Assembly: GCF_027596085.1 (NCBI RefSeq)
Contig: NC_072458.1
Location: 17,891,884 to 17,955,883 of the forward strand
DNA length: 64,000 nt
Direction of reading: 5' to 3'
Origin: Anoplopoma fimbria
Taxonomy: Eukaryota; Chordata; Actinopteri; Perciformes; Anoplopomatidae
In this document: piece after piece, positions 23,336-35,995 of the stretch
How positions within the stretch are numbered: the first letter of the stretch is position 1
Layout: every line of letters starts with the position of its first letter
Made by a program: the position numbers and the translations under genes
The notes under the pieces: model-generated
The model's database searches: none
The model's input: the letters and a program-made list of their open reading frames with translations, nothing else
What the model was told of the DNA's origin: nothing

Positions 23336-26171
23336 TTAAGGCCTTATGAACATGTTGAATTAATTTCCTACCATCAAAAAAAGAAAAAGAATTGGTAAAA
23401 CCCAGTCTTAGAAACCTGCATTCTTACAGTGGCTTTTGGTCTTGTTTTTATTTCTTCGACAGTGTTTTGCTTATCTCTCTTATAAACTAGATTCCAGACT
23501 CCAAAATGGCAACCCTTCACTTGAATATGGAAATCCTTTATTAGGAATAACCCCTTGAGATGTACCATCTCATTTTCGAGGGGGTCCTCATCAACAATTA
23601 TGCAACACAAGCACAATTTGTAAAAAAAAAAATAAAAAAGTACCTAAAAATCCAAATATAACAAGATAAATAAACGATGCCAAATATGACAAAAAAATTA
23701 TAATAAAATGAGCCATACAAAATCAGAAGGTCAAACAGAGCATTAAAATAGATAATTCTTACATAGGTTATAGAAAAGCATTAATCTCAGTGATAGCATT
23801 AAGTAATAAATAATGAATAAAACTTGCTCACTAAGTGCACAATTCCTAGTTTGCGTCTGAATGTGTGGTCCACTGCACATGTGAGTTGCTTGCAAATATA
23901 AAGACTTCATAGGTAAAACTGTATCATATAAAGTGTAATAATTTGCAGTTGGAGGTGTCCTGTCAACAGTTTCACAGACATCAGAGATGTTTGTTAATAT
24001 GATCTTTGGCTAAAACGCTTAATTGGGCTGCAGAGGAATCTTTTTGGGGGCCTTTTTTTTTTTCTTCTTTCCCTTTTCCCTTAGCCCCTCCCCCAAACAG
24101 CAATTGTCCAATCAAAGCTTAGCAATGGTTTCTCGGCAAGGCAGGGAACTACATTTCTTTGTGGAATTACATGATAACTTTCGATAAAAACCACTACCAC
24201 ATCCACCGTTTAGTGTTTATCCACTGTGTGAAACTTGCTGTTATACTGGACGTTATCAGAAGTTAGAGAAACGATAGCAGCTCTGTCCTACTCTTTATTG
24301 GAATTGGGAAAGTTTACACTCTATCAAGAGCTTCGTGTTAGTCCTCATCCTAAAAGTATATATATTTTTTTATGTTAAAAGTGAATTTACACTGGTTGAA
24401 AAAAACATTTATGTGAGCTAAGCAGCCAAACAAAGTCATGTTAGATTGACATTTCACTTATCGTACTTATAACTGCTACTGACATTTTTACAGGGTGCTT
24501 ATTTTCATGGTTGAAGCTATAAATGAGAAGCTACTTTCGTTTACATGTCTGATCCATTGTTTCAAGAAATGTTGTTGGTAAATCGGCCGCTGCTGTCACT
24601 GTTAATTGTCCGTGTGCAGTGTGAGTCTGGAAAGGCAACAGTAACCACAGTCATTGTGTAGAACATGCTCGTATATGTGACACAAATAAATTGACAAGCT
24701 CTACAAACACTGCTCTACAGCACAACTAGAAATCCCTTTTCAGCAAACCTACCAAAAGTTAAATAAAGCAGACACACACTGTTGCTGCATAACAGTGGAA
24801 ACACACATTATGACCACAGAGCTATACACAACTCCACTCCCCACAACAAATGTTTGCGTTCTCATGTAAGTGTGTCTGCTATTACATGTGTGCTGGCAAC
24901 GTTAAAAAAAGGTGAAGTGCAAGGCTGTGGTCACAGATTGATCCACATCTGGCAACAACATCTGCAGAACTCCTGTTCATTCAACCTCAGGCAAAGTACT
25001 GAAATAGACTGCAATACACGGTGTGGCCCCTATCTGCGTCGGTGTTACCCACTTATTTATTCTCACCACTTTATAGCCTTCAGCTGTCATTCACTGAGGC
25101 CAAAAACAACAACAACATAGAACATGAAAGTAGCCAGATGTGGTATTCAGAACCCAAATGGTCCGAGCCACTAAATTTAGAGAAGAGACAGACAGACACA
25201 TGTTCTATTGGCTCTGTAAGCAGGGTTGAGCTGAAATGTGCACCATGCGGGTCCATACATGTCGAAAAAAAAAGCTCCAGTCCTGCATGTGATGGAAGGG
25301 TGAAATAAGGTTACTGCGAAGAAATTCCTTAATCTAGTCGGGGCAGCAAGAGGCAGACAACTACAGTACGGTTAGTGGATGACTAATGATACGCTTACAA
25401 TAAGGTTTCACAACTGCTTGAACATATATGACAGCACAATGGGTTGTTGTCACAAATAGTAAAAACATAATAATAAGTGACAAATGAAAATGAAGATGAA
25501 AAAAAAAAGGTTCAGAGGAGGTGGGCATTTGAAAGAGCATGACGTACAGTACATCATTTTCGGCTAATTTTTCAGTGAAAAATAAAACAAAACTAACATT
25601 TATTTTTATAGTTTTTCATGTATGTTAATTAAGCTTTATAGTTAACATATTTGGAACAGAAACATAATTGACTTTTACTGGTGTTAGATAAACCACCATT
25701 GAATGAACATACTGGCTGTAATCATTTGAACAGTTGACGGTGTTACTCAGTGTCACAATATATTATTTTATGAAAACATCCTAAATGGTAATTTAACAAT
25801 GTATAGTAATGTTATCTGTATAAAAACAAGAATGAATACATTGTTAAAGCATTATTTTACCTATCCATACATTTCTTGTATTTCAGTTTTCATGAAAAAA
25901 AAACTATGTAATTAAGAACTATAATAAAATAAATAAAATGATTAACAGTCAAAGTAATAAAAATTCGATCCCCACAATTTCAACACTGATGTTAAACATT
26001 TAATATGTTCCAATACAACATCAATACAAAAATGTCTGATGAAGGTTGCTATTAAATACATTTATTAAAGTTTAAATAATAGCAGGTTTTTGTGACTTTG
26101 TACTAAATTGAGACAGTGTTCACTAATTAGTAAACTAATACAAATTAAATTGCAACAAGATTGAGGGCCCT
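23336..26171. other. AT-rich non-coding stretch
   Basis: A pyrimidine run occurs at about 24052-24080 and an A-rich patch at 25261-25270. The frame at 24782-25120 (112 codons) shows no family features and no splice context and is rejected as a gene. Confidence 0.5.
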
Positions 26172-26300
26172 ATTTAAACGATCTACAGAGCATGGTGTTA
26201 TTAAGTGCATGTGCATTTAGGGTGTGTTCAACCTCACGTTTGCTAGTTAAACGGCGCACAGGTGTGTTTTGGGCATAACATAGATTAAAACCAGTCAAAA
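26172..26300 (-). repeat. Probable dispersed repeat fragment
   Basis: The phrases GTTAAACGGCGCACAGGTGTG and TTTTGGGCATAACATAGATTAAAACCAGTC follow the wording of a widespread teleost interspersed family. Termini are not visible and strand is arbitrary. Confidence 0.35.
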
Positions 26301-28309
26301 TGTCGATTTAAAATAAAAAATAGAGTGTTACTACTGTAATAAACCGCATCATATTCTAAGGGTCAACTGAAAATTTACTCATATTAAATATCATTGAATA
26401 AAAGGCCATACAATTTTTTTTTTCAGTGTACATTTCTACAAACATAGTTATCAATCCTGTTATAGGCCCTAATCAATAACCTTTCCATTCCTCCTGCAGC
26501 TTCACAGCTCCCACCTGTGGCCATTTTGCATCCCTCTTTGCCCTCCCTTTTTGATGAGGGAGGCAAAACAACTTGATTCAGACTGGCTGATTATGTGAAT
26601 AAAAAAAATAAAAAAAATGGCAAAAAGGCACAGTTTGCAATGCTGAGCACGAGCAACAATCACCTCATATTTATGAACGGTTCACTGAGCAGCCACGTTC
26701 AAAATGGAAAAGGATATAACAGGTGAAGACGGTGCCAGAGCACACCCCAAATTAAAACCATGAAACCAAAACAGAAAAAAACACATGTAGAAATCAATGA
26801 GCTGTGACTTGCTATTAGAAAGCGACCTCTCCCTGTCTGCTCAAGGCTTAATTTAAAAGGGAATGCCAACTAACCTTCTTTATCCCTCTCGCCTGCCTAC
26901 AGGCCGACACAACGTGTGCATACTTGGTTTGATTTTGACGCCGTAGCCTCTAGGATCCCAGACTTCAAGAAATAATTTCACAACATGTCTCTCTGCCTCG
27001 TTCATCTGTTACTTCCTTCATTCCATCGGCCTCTCTATTTCCCCCTTTTCCCCTTCTTTCAATGCTTGAAAGCAATCCAGCTTTTCAAGCAGCACTCACA
27101 TATTTTGGCAGGCTCCCCCCTTTCCCTCCCAACCCTACTGTATCCACATCGTGCTTTTGTTTTTGATTGCAATCCTCGGCATTAGCGGGCAGACTCAGAC
27201 AGAGGCTTTTGCGCAGTTATTTGGCTTAAATGTTTATTTAGAAAAACCATTCAAGGCAACTTTTCCTCAAAGCAGACTAATGCAGGCAAACAGCAGGACT
27301 GACACTTGGGGCACGTGGACTTTAAACAGCTTTTCTCTTGTGTTGCTTTGAGAGGACACTGATATATGATGGTGAGCTCTGTCTTCTTTATTTAGTTAGC
27401 GACATTAGCTAATGCTAGCTAGCACTAAAAGACCGTGGTGGTGGAAAGACTGGGGTTCCTTTTAAAACATAAGGACTTGCCGCCTCGCTTCATAAAGGAA
27501 ACACTATTTCCTTCAATGGCGGTGAACCTTGGATATAAATCATGATGTGCAGGATCGTCCCACTCCGCAGTAAACAATGTTCATGCTGTCCCATGTCCAG
27601 ATGGCCCACCTTGACATCAGGGTCAGACCATCGAAGTAAAACACAGTTGGATCACAGTTTAGACAACGACCACCCATTTTTTTCTCGCTGCAGGATCAGC
27701 GTCCAATGCCAAGAATATCTAGTAATCACCTCGACATTGGACAATTGCAGGCTGTCAGGTTTGCTGTCAAGCTGGGTTTTTCTAAGCGCACACCCGTGAT
27801 AATGAAATTATGACGATGAAATTACAGAACAGTGGAAAATAGTTTCATGTCAACAAAAACACAGACAATTGACCTTTGAATAATGTTGACAGGGCGCCTG
27901 CATGAAATTTTTTTTGGGGCTCTGGAACAAGTTACGACCAGCCAATCTAAAGTCATTTCATACTTTAAGACAATCTTTATTTTTTTTTCTCTACCCACAT
28001 CCCCCTGGAAGTGACTGCAGATGGATAAATCTGACGTAACCAATGCTTCAAATCACCGAACGTGGACAAAACCACACAAACTCTTACCGAGTAGCCTCTG
28101 TACAAAGTGCTACTTTAAGCCATGCTACCCAGTTTTTGGGAATCTGGGCCACATCACAAGAATGATCAACACAAAGTGTGGCCAACAGGAGTGTCTTTCA
28201 TTTGGTCCGCATGGACATTCTGACGTCTAAAACCAAATATCTTTTGTCCCTCCATGTCCCATGTACCCCGAGTGCTCCGTCTCGCTCTTTGAACTCCCTG
28301 CTGACTGTA

Positions 28310-28311
<2 letters not shown>
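26301..28311. other. Non-coding stretch, mixed composition
   Basis: The part 26490-27360 is pyrimidine-rich on the plus strand with modest GC and might hold regulatory sequence, but nothing specific stands out. Frames at 26985-27351, 27542-27799 and 27822-28230 are short and unrecognised. Confidence 0.45.

Positions 28312-28386
<75 letters not shown>
28312..28386 (+). repeat. (TG)n microsatellite, about 75 bp
   Basis: Uninterrupted TG units. All long frames crossing it are poly-Val/Cys or poly-His/Thr artefacts. Confidence 0.99.
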
Positions 28387-28387
<1 letters not shown>

Positions 28388-29241
28388 AATATGCAGCCAA
28401 ACTAGGACAGCGAGTCCAGCTGAAGCCTCACGCACAGCTGTGGGTCTAGAAGAGGCCCTTTGTGTTGGGATACATTCATGCGCCCTGGAGGAGCATAAAA
28501 TTGTAAGTCAGTGCGTAAGAAAGGGCCCGGTATAGTTGGGGGGTAATGGATGCATTTTGGACGTCTAAAGCTAAGTACAAAGCTCTTCACTGCTGCTCTC
28601 TCTCCGACAAATATTCCTGTCGTCGTTAGCCTCTTTATTATCTCATTCTACAACCATTAGTGCCGGGTCGCATTTCTGCATTCAGTAATTCACCATTTTC
28701 CCCCGACTCCCTGCCAGGGAGAAACGCTCACACTCACACCATCAACATCTCATTGGAGTCAATATCTGATAAAGTGCAGATAGGTGACGGATCGAAGTCG
28801 ACCCATGCGCGAAGGCTTAGCGTGTTTTGTTGGTGGAGGAAGGCGACTGTTCTTTTCGTGCAAATCAGATGTCTTTGCATTCCTCTCGGCTGACCAGTGT
28901 TTCTGCTTTTATGCTTATTACAGTTAGCATTTTTTTAAGACTGAATTAAAACACCAGAAACTCATAATTAAAAAAAAAACATTACATTAAAAAAAAAAAG
29001 GTTTTAAAGCTGAGGAAAACAAAGGAATATTCATAAAAAAATATATATATATGATAAAAGGTCATGGAAGCAGAAGCACTTTTTCTACAGCTTCAACTGC
29101 ATCTAACAATCTTTCTCAACAGAAGGAGTTTGCTCATGTTGTCATGGTTGACACGAGAGGAAGACCGTAAGATGTGATTGAAGCTGATAAGTGGAACTTG
29201 ATTTCAGATTTTTCGTTTGTTATTTTCAAACTGCATTCTTG
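28387..29241. other. Non-coding stretch
   Basis: A-runs at 28970-29000 and an (AT)n at 29040-29052. No exon. Confidence 0.5.
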
Positions 29242-29282
29242 CTATGTTTCCATGGCAAGAAGGAATTGCCATGGAAACATAG
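29242..29282. repeat. Perfect 17-bp inverted repeat, 7-bp loop
   Basis: CTATGTTTCCATGGCAA (29242-29258) and TTGCCATGGAAACATAG (29266-29282) are exact reverse complements around GAAGGAA. Each arm contains the palindrome CCATGG. No surrounding terminator, repeat family or gene explains it. Confidence 0.97.
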
Positions 29283-29929
29283 TTGTCAAAAAATAAATAA
29301 ATCGGACCAGCTTTTACTTCTTTGCAACTCTGAAACAACGACATTGGACATTTTGGAAAAAAATTGAAATATGTTAAATTACATTAAAAAAAATAAAAAT
29401 GTAAAATGTTTATTCTCATCTCAATTTATACAATATGCTAAACATGAAACCTACGCCATGGTTAAATTAGGGAAATTACTGTAAATAAAAAGCCTTACAA
29501 GAAGTTTGTTTGAAGCATTCAGAGGCCTTTTATGTTTTATCCAAGATTTTAAGTTTTGATTTTACTTTATCCGTTTATAGCTTTTAAATCTATTTTCATC
29601 TCTTTTATTTGGTTTATTATTTCTTATTCATTTTTATTTCTCAGTTTAGTCTGACATTTTTTAATATTTACATTTGTACAGTATTAGTAAAAGATCTTCA
29701 GTCATCTGTAACGCCCCTTAAACTGCACACACTGTGTGAAAGGTGCTTTAAAATATAAATTGATTGACTGACTTGATTTTAATGCCACATCAGAGTAAAG
29801 CATCAATCGAATATCATACTATATCAGCGTAACTGACATTCTTGCACATTTGACTGGAAAATAGTGGTTCATTTCAGCCATTCAGCGTTTCCCCCAATCA
29901 TCCAGAACTTGTATAAAAGATTAAAGAAG

Positions 29930-30359
29930 TAAAACTAGCTTGAAGAATAGTTGATTTCTGTAAAGTTCAGAAGGTTCTGTTTATTTTCCATAAATCCCAG
30001 CAAGAAGTTGACTCATCAAATTGATGTAATGTTATGACAAAGCACCACAAATACTTAACTAACTCCTCATGCTGCATGAAGCCGCAGCCTACAGTGGAAG
30101 ATATCAGAGCCTCTAACGCCACCGATAAGCAGTCAGACCAGAGACACCGAACAATCGGTAAGATGGTCCGTAGTGATTGTTCAGCCTTTCACAGCAGGTG
30201 GTCTATTCAGCGCTCAAAAGCAGGATCGCCCATTACACACGCACACACACACACACACAGCAAAAATCCTTGCCACTGTGCTAGCTCTATTTAGAATAGA
30301 ATGGAGGATAGAGAGGGTCCTCTCTAGAATTGGAGAGGAACTTTGACCAGTGAAACCTT
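29930..30359 (+). repeat. Direct duplication, copy 1
   Basis: Shares nearly identical sequence with 31602-32062, from TAAAACTAGCTTGAAG to CCAGTGAAACCTT. Differences from copy 2: it lacks about 10 bp near 29975, has about 45 extra bp after GATATCAGAGCC (30114-30158), and has a short, impure CA tract (30235-30259). Flanks before and after are unrelated, so the unit is about 430 bp. Confidence 0.95.
30235..30259 (+). repeat. Short (CA)n tract in duplication copy 1
   Basis: About twelve CA units with one G interruption, at the site of the 108-bp tract in copy 2. Confidence 0.97.
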
Positions 30360-30428
30360 GACCTGAATCCAAAGCTCAAAATCGGCATGTGATATCACTT
30401 AAGAGAGGCCTCAATGCTTTCTCACCCT

Positions 30429-30433
<5 letters not shown>

Positions 30434-30460
<27 letters not shown>
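30434..30460 (+). repeat. (CA)n microsatellite
   Basis: Thirteen or so CA units, just outside duplication copy 1. Confidence 0.97.
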
Positions 30461-30640
30461 GTACTGTGCACACAGAGTCCAATGTTTCTATTCATCCACC
30501 TACTTCGTATTACTCAACAGGTACTGGGAGACAAAATGACTTATTGCCTGATCACACAGGATCCACATTTGGCAACAAGAGCTGCTGTTTTTTAAGGGTT
30601 GTTTTTTTGCATTTCCTCGGTTCCCTTTGTGCCTCACATA

Positions 30641-30672
30641 TTTTTTGGGAGAAATGTTTTTTGGGAGAAATG
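30641..30672 (+). repeat. 16-bp direct tandem duplication
   Basis: TTTTTTGGGAGAAATG occurs twice, at 30641-30656 and 30657-30672, with no mismatch. Confidence 0.97.
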
Positions 30673-31601
30673 TATGAAAGAATACCAAGTATATCCAATG
30701 TTGAGTGGAAATGCGTCACAGCACATCTGTGTGGCTTTTACTGCCCAATTAGATGTAAACACAGACAGCCTTCTTTGTATGAAGTTTATTAAGTCAGTGG
30801 TTGTAGCTTTTAAACTCTGATTAGATACGAGTTCATATAGTTAACCACATTATCGAATGTAATCTGTTGCACTTGCCAAGTGACTGACAGCAGCTGAAGT
30901 TGTCGTCGCGTATCCTGAGCAGGATGTTTCTGGTGCTTGTGCAGGCTTCTAAAACCAAAAAAAGCTGTTTAGTGTAGCTCATGTTTACAAGCTTTGCAAA
31001 TTCGGTGTGATCCAGCCTTTAAAATCTCTCTGCAACCTCTTCAAATGATGACTCTATCCCAACAAGTCCTCAAACCCTCAACAAGAAAATAAGTCATTTT
31101 TGAATGCTTTCAACAATGACTCATATTGGTCCAAATATGATTCATATGAGCGATTTCTGACAAACTGACAGTTGGTGAGGACCAGCATGAGAGTTCTATA
31201 TGAGCCACAAAATCCATTTAACATAACCGTTCTTCCCCAACTCAAGATGTGGGGATTTTTTTATTTTGTTATTTCTGTATCAAGAGACTGCACAGACCTG
31301 CAATCAAATTTCAGTTTCAAATAACGTATTTTATTTATGTGTCGCAAAACTATGACCTGTAGATCTGGTGTGTCACCAACTGTCAAATTGTCAGTGCTGC
31401 GAATCACATTTCAACTTGTTAACATGCAATAAACCTCACAATTTACTGGAGGGAAATTGAAATCTTTTAATGTAGTTTATTTTTTTTATTTTTTGAAATA
31501 ACATTTAAATTTGATTTATAGGTTGTCACTGGGTGTTCGCTCCGGGTGAACGGAAATCCCATAAAATTTGCACTCTGTACATCCAAAGACCAGGCAACCT
31601 C
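30673..31601. other. Non-coding spacer between the duplicated units
   Basis: Single-copy AT-rich DNA with no exon and no named repeat; its ends do not match the duplication. Confidence 0.5.
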
Positions 31602-32062
<461 letters not shown>

Positions 32063-32439
32063 TCACTGTGGTGAAGTCAACTTGGGCTTTAGAACCACAA
32101 AGCTAAAAAAAATACTTTTGTCATGTGTCAGTTTCATCTACAGACAGGACATAATCAAGTCACAGCCTGTCCAGAAAGCTAAGACGGGAGGTTTTTCAAA
32201 GTCTGAAACTGCTGGTCCCCTCAGGGGAAATAGAGACCACTGCACCCAAACATACACCTTATTTCTATTTCATGAAGTATAATGTTGCAGATGAGTCGGT
32301 AAGTTAGCTGTGCACTACCATTTGAACACCGTTTCTTTAAACTATATTTGTTAATATTTTTGACAAATTGACACCGTTAAAAATACGCCAAATTAGCTAT
32401 TAGCAGTTACAGTTTGTAATGTACCCCAAAAAAATGTTT

Positions 32440-32745
32440 TACCAATACAGATAACTATTTACGAATAAATTTGATATTGAAGAAAACTTAAAAACACGTT
32501 TATTCTCAGGCCAATAAATCCATTACCATGTACCTATAGTTACATTACAATTTACCAATACATTTTAATATAGACAACTAATAATAAATGACTTTGATAC
32601 TGAAGAAAACTTAAAAACACGTTTATTCTCAGGCCCATAGATACATTATAATGTATCCATAGAAACATTGCAATACAGACCACTATCAATGACTTACTTA
32701 ATACAGTAAATAAACTTAAAAACATGATTATTCTCAGTTCTTTAG
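32440..32745 (+). repeat. Three diverged tandem units, period 105-123 bp
   Basis: The landmark CTTAAAAACACGTTTATTCTC starts at 32487 and 32610 and, with changes, at 32715. Between landmarks are similar AATAAAT, ATGTAYCYATAG and ACATTRCAAT segments. This is an old short minisatellite-like array; no coding frame is conserved between units. Confidence 0.9.
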
Positions 32746-35700
32746 ATGTAAGTAGCATTTTTTCTTGTCTGCCGATTTGAAAACTTTTATTCACAATGGA
32801 CATCGAAGATAAAAATATCCTCAGGGAGTGTAAGTCACGCTGAATGTATAAATGTGTGTGTGTTAAGATGTGACTGAGTTAGGACTCCAAGAAGGAGTGA
32901 GATTTTTGCAACTTGCAACTTTCCTCTCCAGGGAGGACGCCTCACAGCTGGAAATATTCTTGCTCTTACAAACTATGATCATCAGATAATCTGTATTCCT
33001 TTGCTCTATATTTTTATTTCATTTATTATGTATTTGCTATCTTAAATTATTAAACGTTCACTTGTTTCTCACTACAATAATAATTTCTGCTAAAAAAATG
33101 TGCCTGAAGTTCTTTACAAAAAATGTATTACAACAATGATAGATGATGATATTTATCCTTCAAAATTGTTATGTGACAAATAACTCTTCTTTCCTCTCTG
33201 TATAAGATCAAATGATGTATTATAGCACAAACTAAAATAAAAAAACCCAGTGGGAGGACGTAATTCTCGCCTTATCCTTATTAACAGCTTCTTGTTATAG
33301 CCACAGCCTCAGTGGAGAGGGATCACAGAGGAGAAGCAGATATGAAAACAAAATGGTGCAATAAGACCATGCGAGAGAGTCAGCTATTTCAGTGCATTAT
33401 AATTTCAGAGAGCTCGGAGTGAGTCAGCAAAAGAGGAGAGAGCGGATGAGGGAAAAAGACAGAGGGTTTAAACGAGGGAGACTATCGGGGAGCGTGACAG
33501 ATGGTTGGTGTAAAGGGAGGAGAGAGGAGAAAACGGATCAGGCAAACTATACAGAGCGGCATCGAACAACATCCAGAGTCCAGAAGGCCCTTTGAAACAG
33601 CGGGGTGATGAAACCTCCTGTGTTTGTTGGCAGTGGGACAGTGCAGGGGCCACGCAGCTCCGAGCGTCACAGCCAATGCATTACATAACAGGCCACAGTG
33701 CTGAACACTCCCATTCCAGCTCCCCTTAAAGGTGAAGGCACGCTGGCCACAAAGACAGGAGGACGGAGAGAGGACTGGAGCTTAAAGCCACGTTAGCTGT
33801 ATGTTTAAATAAAATGTTCATTATACTCCAATATTTAGAAATGTTAGATGGATCTATGGATTAAAAACAATGTCAAATCAAAGCAGAAAAGATCTGCAGG
33901 TGTGTTATATGGGAATTTAATGCAAACTATATAGCTGAATCTAATCAACCAGCACTATCCAGTGTGGGAAAATCATTATAATTTTTTTATTTTTAAATAT
34001 AATTTTCTTGTCTTTTTGCCTTGACTGGACAGTTGGTAGTTCAGAAAGACAGGAAACAAGGAGAGAAAAAAGGGGTATAAGATGCAATCAAATCATAGTT
34101 TTTGTGTTTATAAGTTATTGGATGGGAGGGGTCTAAACCATTCGGCCACTGTAATGTCCCTATCCATATGTTTTATATAAAAAAACTGAAACAGATTGAG
34201 GCGTCAAACACTACAGCTCTGTTGTACAACCTGAACATTCACTGTATTAACTGTTCAGATTTTTAGAAAAGAGTCTGATATACCTGCCAGACAAAGTTAG
34301 CAACTTGTTTTGCTAAAACCCAGATGTTGGAGTTGCAATCATCAGGTAAACAACAACACAATTCCAAATTAATATTGTTCCCCGTCTGCTTTATATGTAA
34401 AAAGTAGAGATGTCGGATCGGTATCAGAGCATATTTTGGTCGTGTGTTCTCTGCAGCCGGTGTAATCTGCCAGACATTGTTTATGAGCTAAAAGTAGCTC
34501 CACTCTGTAACAACCATTGTACAGTAAATTCATCGCCTTCATATTAATAATTTAATCTCATCAACATAATTGTTTTGAACAAGGACTTTTTAGATTTTGG
34601 ATCAAATGACTCCCAAATAAGGAATAAGTTCCCAATTTAAGAACGCTCCAGCTGTTATTTCAATGTGACAAATGCATTTTCAGCTTTTAAGTAATCTGCT
34701 TCAGTGGGTGAATGAATTTTCTAAGAATGCCATGAGTTCAGTGTGGATTTCAAAACACAGCTAACCAACTTCTTAATAAAGACTGGGGTGTGTCTGGTAT
34801 TGCAGAGTTTTACAGCTGCATTTCTCTCACGTCTACTGCGGCTATTGTTGGTGGAGGAATTTGCATCTCCGCCTCTAACATACCGACAACGACTGTTACA
34901 AACCAGAGCCCAAAGCTATTGATATGTCATTGTAAGAGACTGACATTAAATATAGATACTTTTTTTCTTTGCTTGCCACTGCAGCTACACTAGAAATATC
35001 TTAAACTGACTAAATGTCATCTCTAATTCACTAGTATAGTTTGGTCTTTTGTCCACGGAAATAACGGCAACGCTCTAACGTCGTTAAATTCCATAACGGA
35101 CCCCTGGAACAAATGTATGAATGAACGAACGATCGGGAAGCAACATTTTGTGCTTCATAAAAGGTAACATTGTATTTATTATTGTCTATTAATTCTGCTT
35201 ATTGTTACAAATAATATATTTCTACCTGTTGTCTTTCAAAAGATAAATAACGGCCGGTAACATCACTTACAATGAAATAAGCCAGCACTTTGAACGGGCC
35301 AACCTCAGGTACAACCCATCTTCCCACTGCTCACAATGTGCACAGATGTGGATCCAGCATTACCTGTAAAACCTTAAATGTTTTATAGGATCAACAACAA
35401 AGGAAACATTTTATATCCCTTATGTTTTGTGGTATATTTAATCTAAAACATGGTTGACGCCCATAGGTGTTAACCTGTCTCGCCAGAGGGATGATTACAC
35501 AGAACTATCTGAGAAGCCGTCATTATGAATAGTTTGGAAAGCACTTTCAAAAAATCCTTGGCAGGTGATTAGATGAACAGTTTGTCTATCGCCACCAGAA
35601 GAGCCAGTAAATCAAACTGTTGCTGACGCCAGTTGGGAGAAGAGCCCAAACATATTTTCCATCGATAAAAGCCTTCAGTGCTGTTCTCCACTTTTCTTTC

Positions 35701-35785
35701 AATGATGAAATAATCTCCAGTTCTGATATAATTGACACTGTGGGAAGATGGTTGGTACCTGAGGGTTGCCCGGTCAAAGTGCTGG
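32746..35785. other. Non-coding stretch
   Basis: Purine-rich GAGAGAGCGG-type sequence at about 33430-33535. The segment 35580-35780 (CAAACATATTTTCCATCGAT, TAATCTCCAGTTCTGATATAA) may belong to an interspersed repeat, but I cannot place its ends. No exon called. Confidence 0.4.
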
Positions 35786-35995
35786 TCTATTTAACTCTTA
35801 ATAGAACCATAATTTACTAAATTAACATCATGCTGTATTGAAGAAGACTTGAAACTAACGTTTGAGACCATAAACTCATGTTTACCATGTTCAATGAGGT
35901 AATTAATCAAGTGAGAAGAACTTCATTTTGCAACCAGAGGAGTCGCCCCCTGATGGCCATTAGAGAGAATGCAAGTTTAAGACACTTCTGCATTT
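35786..35995 (-). mobile_element. Dispersed repeat of the 'GGGGGCGACT' family
   Basis: Minus-strand reading gives TTGCATTCTCTCTAATGGCC, the CAGGGGGCGACTCCTCTGG core, then the CTTGATTAATTACCTCATTGAACATGG, CATGAGTTTATGGTCTCAAACG, CTTCTTCAATACAGCATGATG and TAAATTATGGTTC phrases, in the same order as the plus-strand copy at 53205-53650. Confidence 0.8.
35941..35959 (-). promoter_or_regulatory. CTCF-like motif inside a dispersed repeat
   Basis: Identical over 19 bases to the motif at 20442-20460 (TGGCCATCAGGGGGCGACT, minus strand), although the surrounding repeat copies have diverged. Confidence 0.5.

Noticed and set aside
24782..25120. 112-codon plus-strand frame
   Set aside because: No domain and no splice or start context; overlaps another short frame in a different phase.
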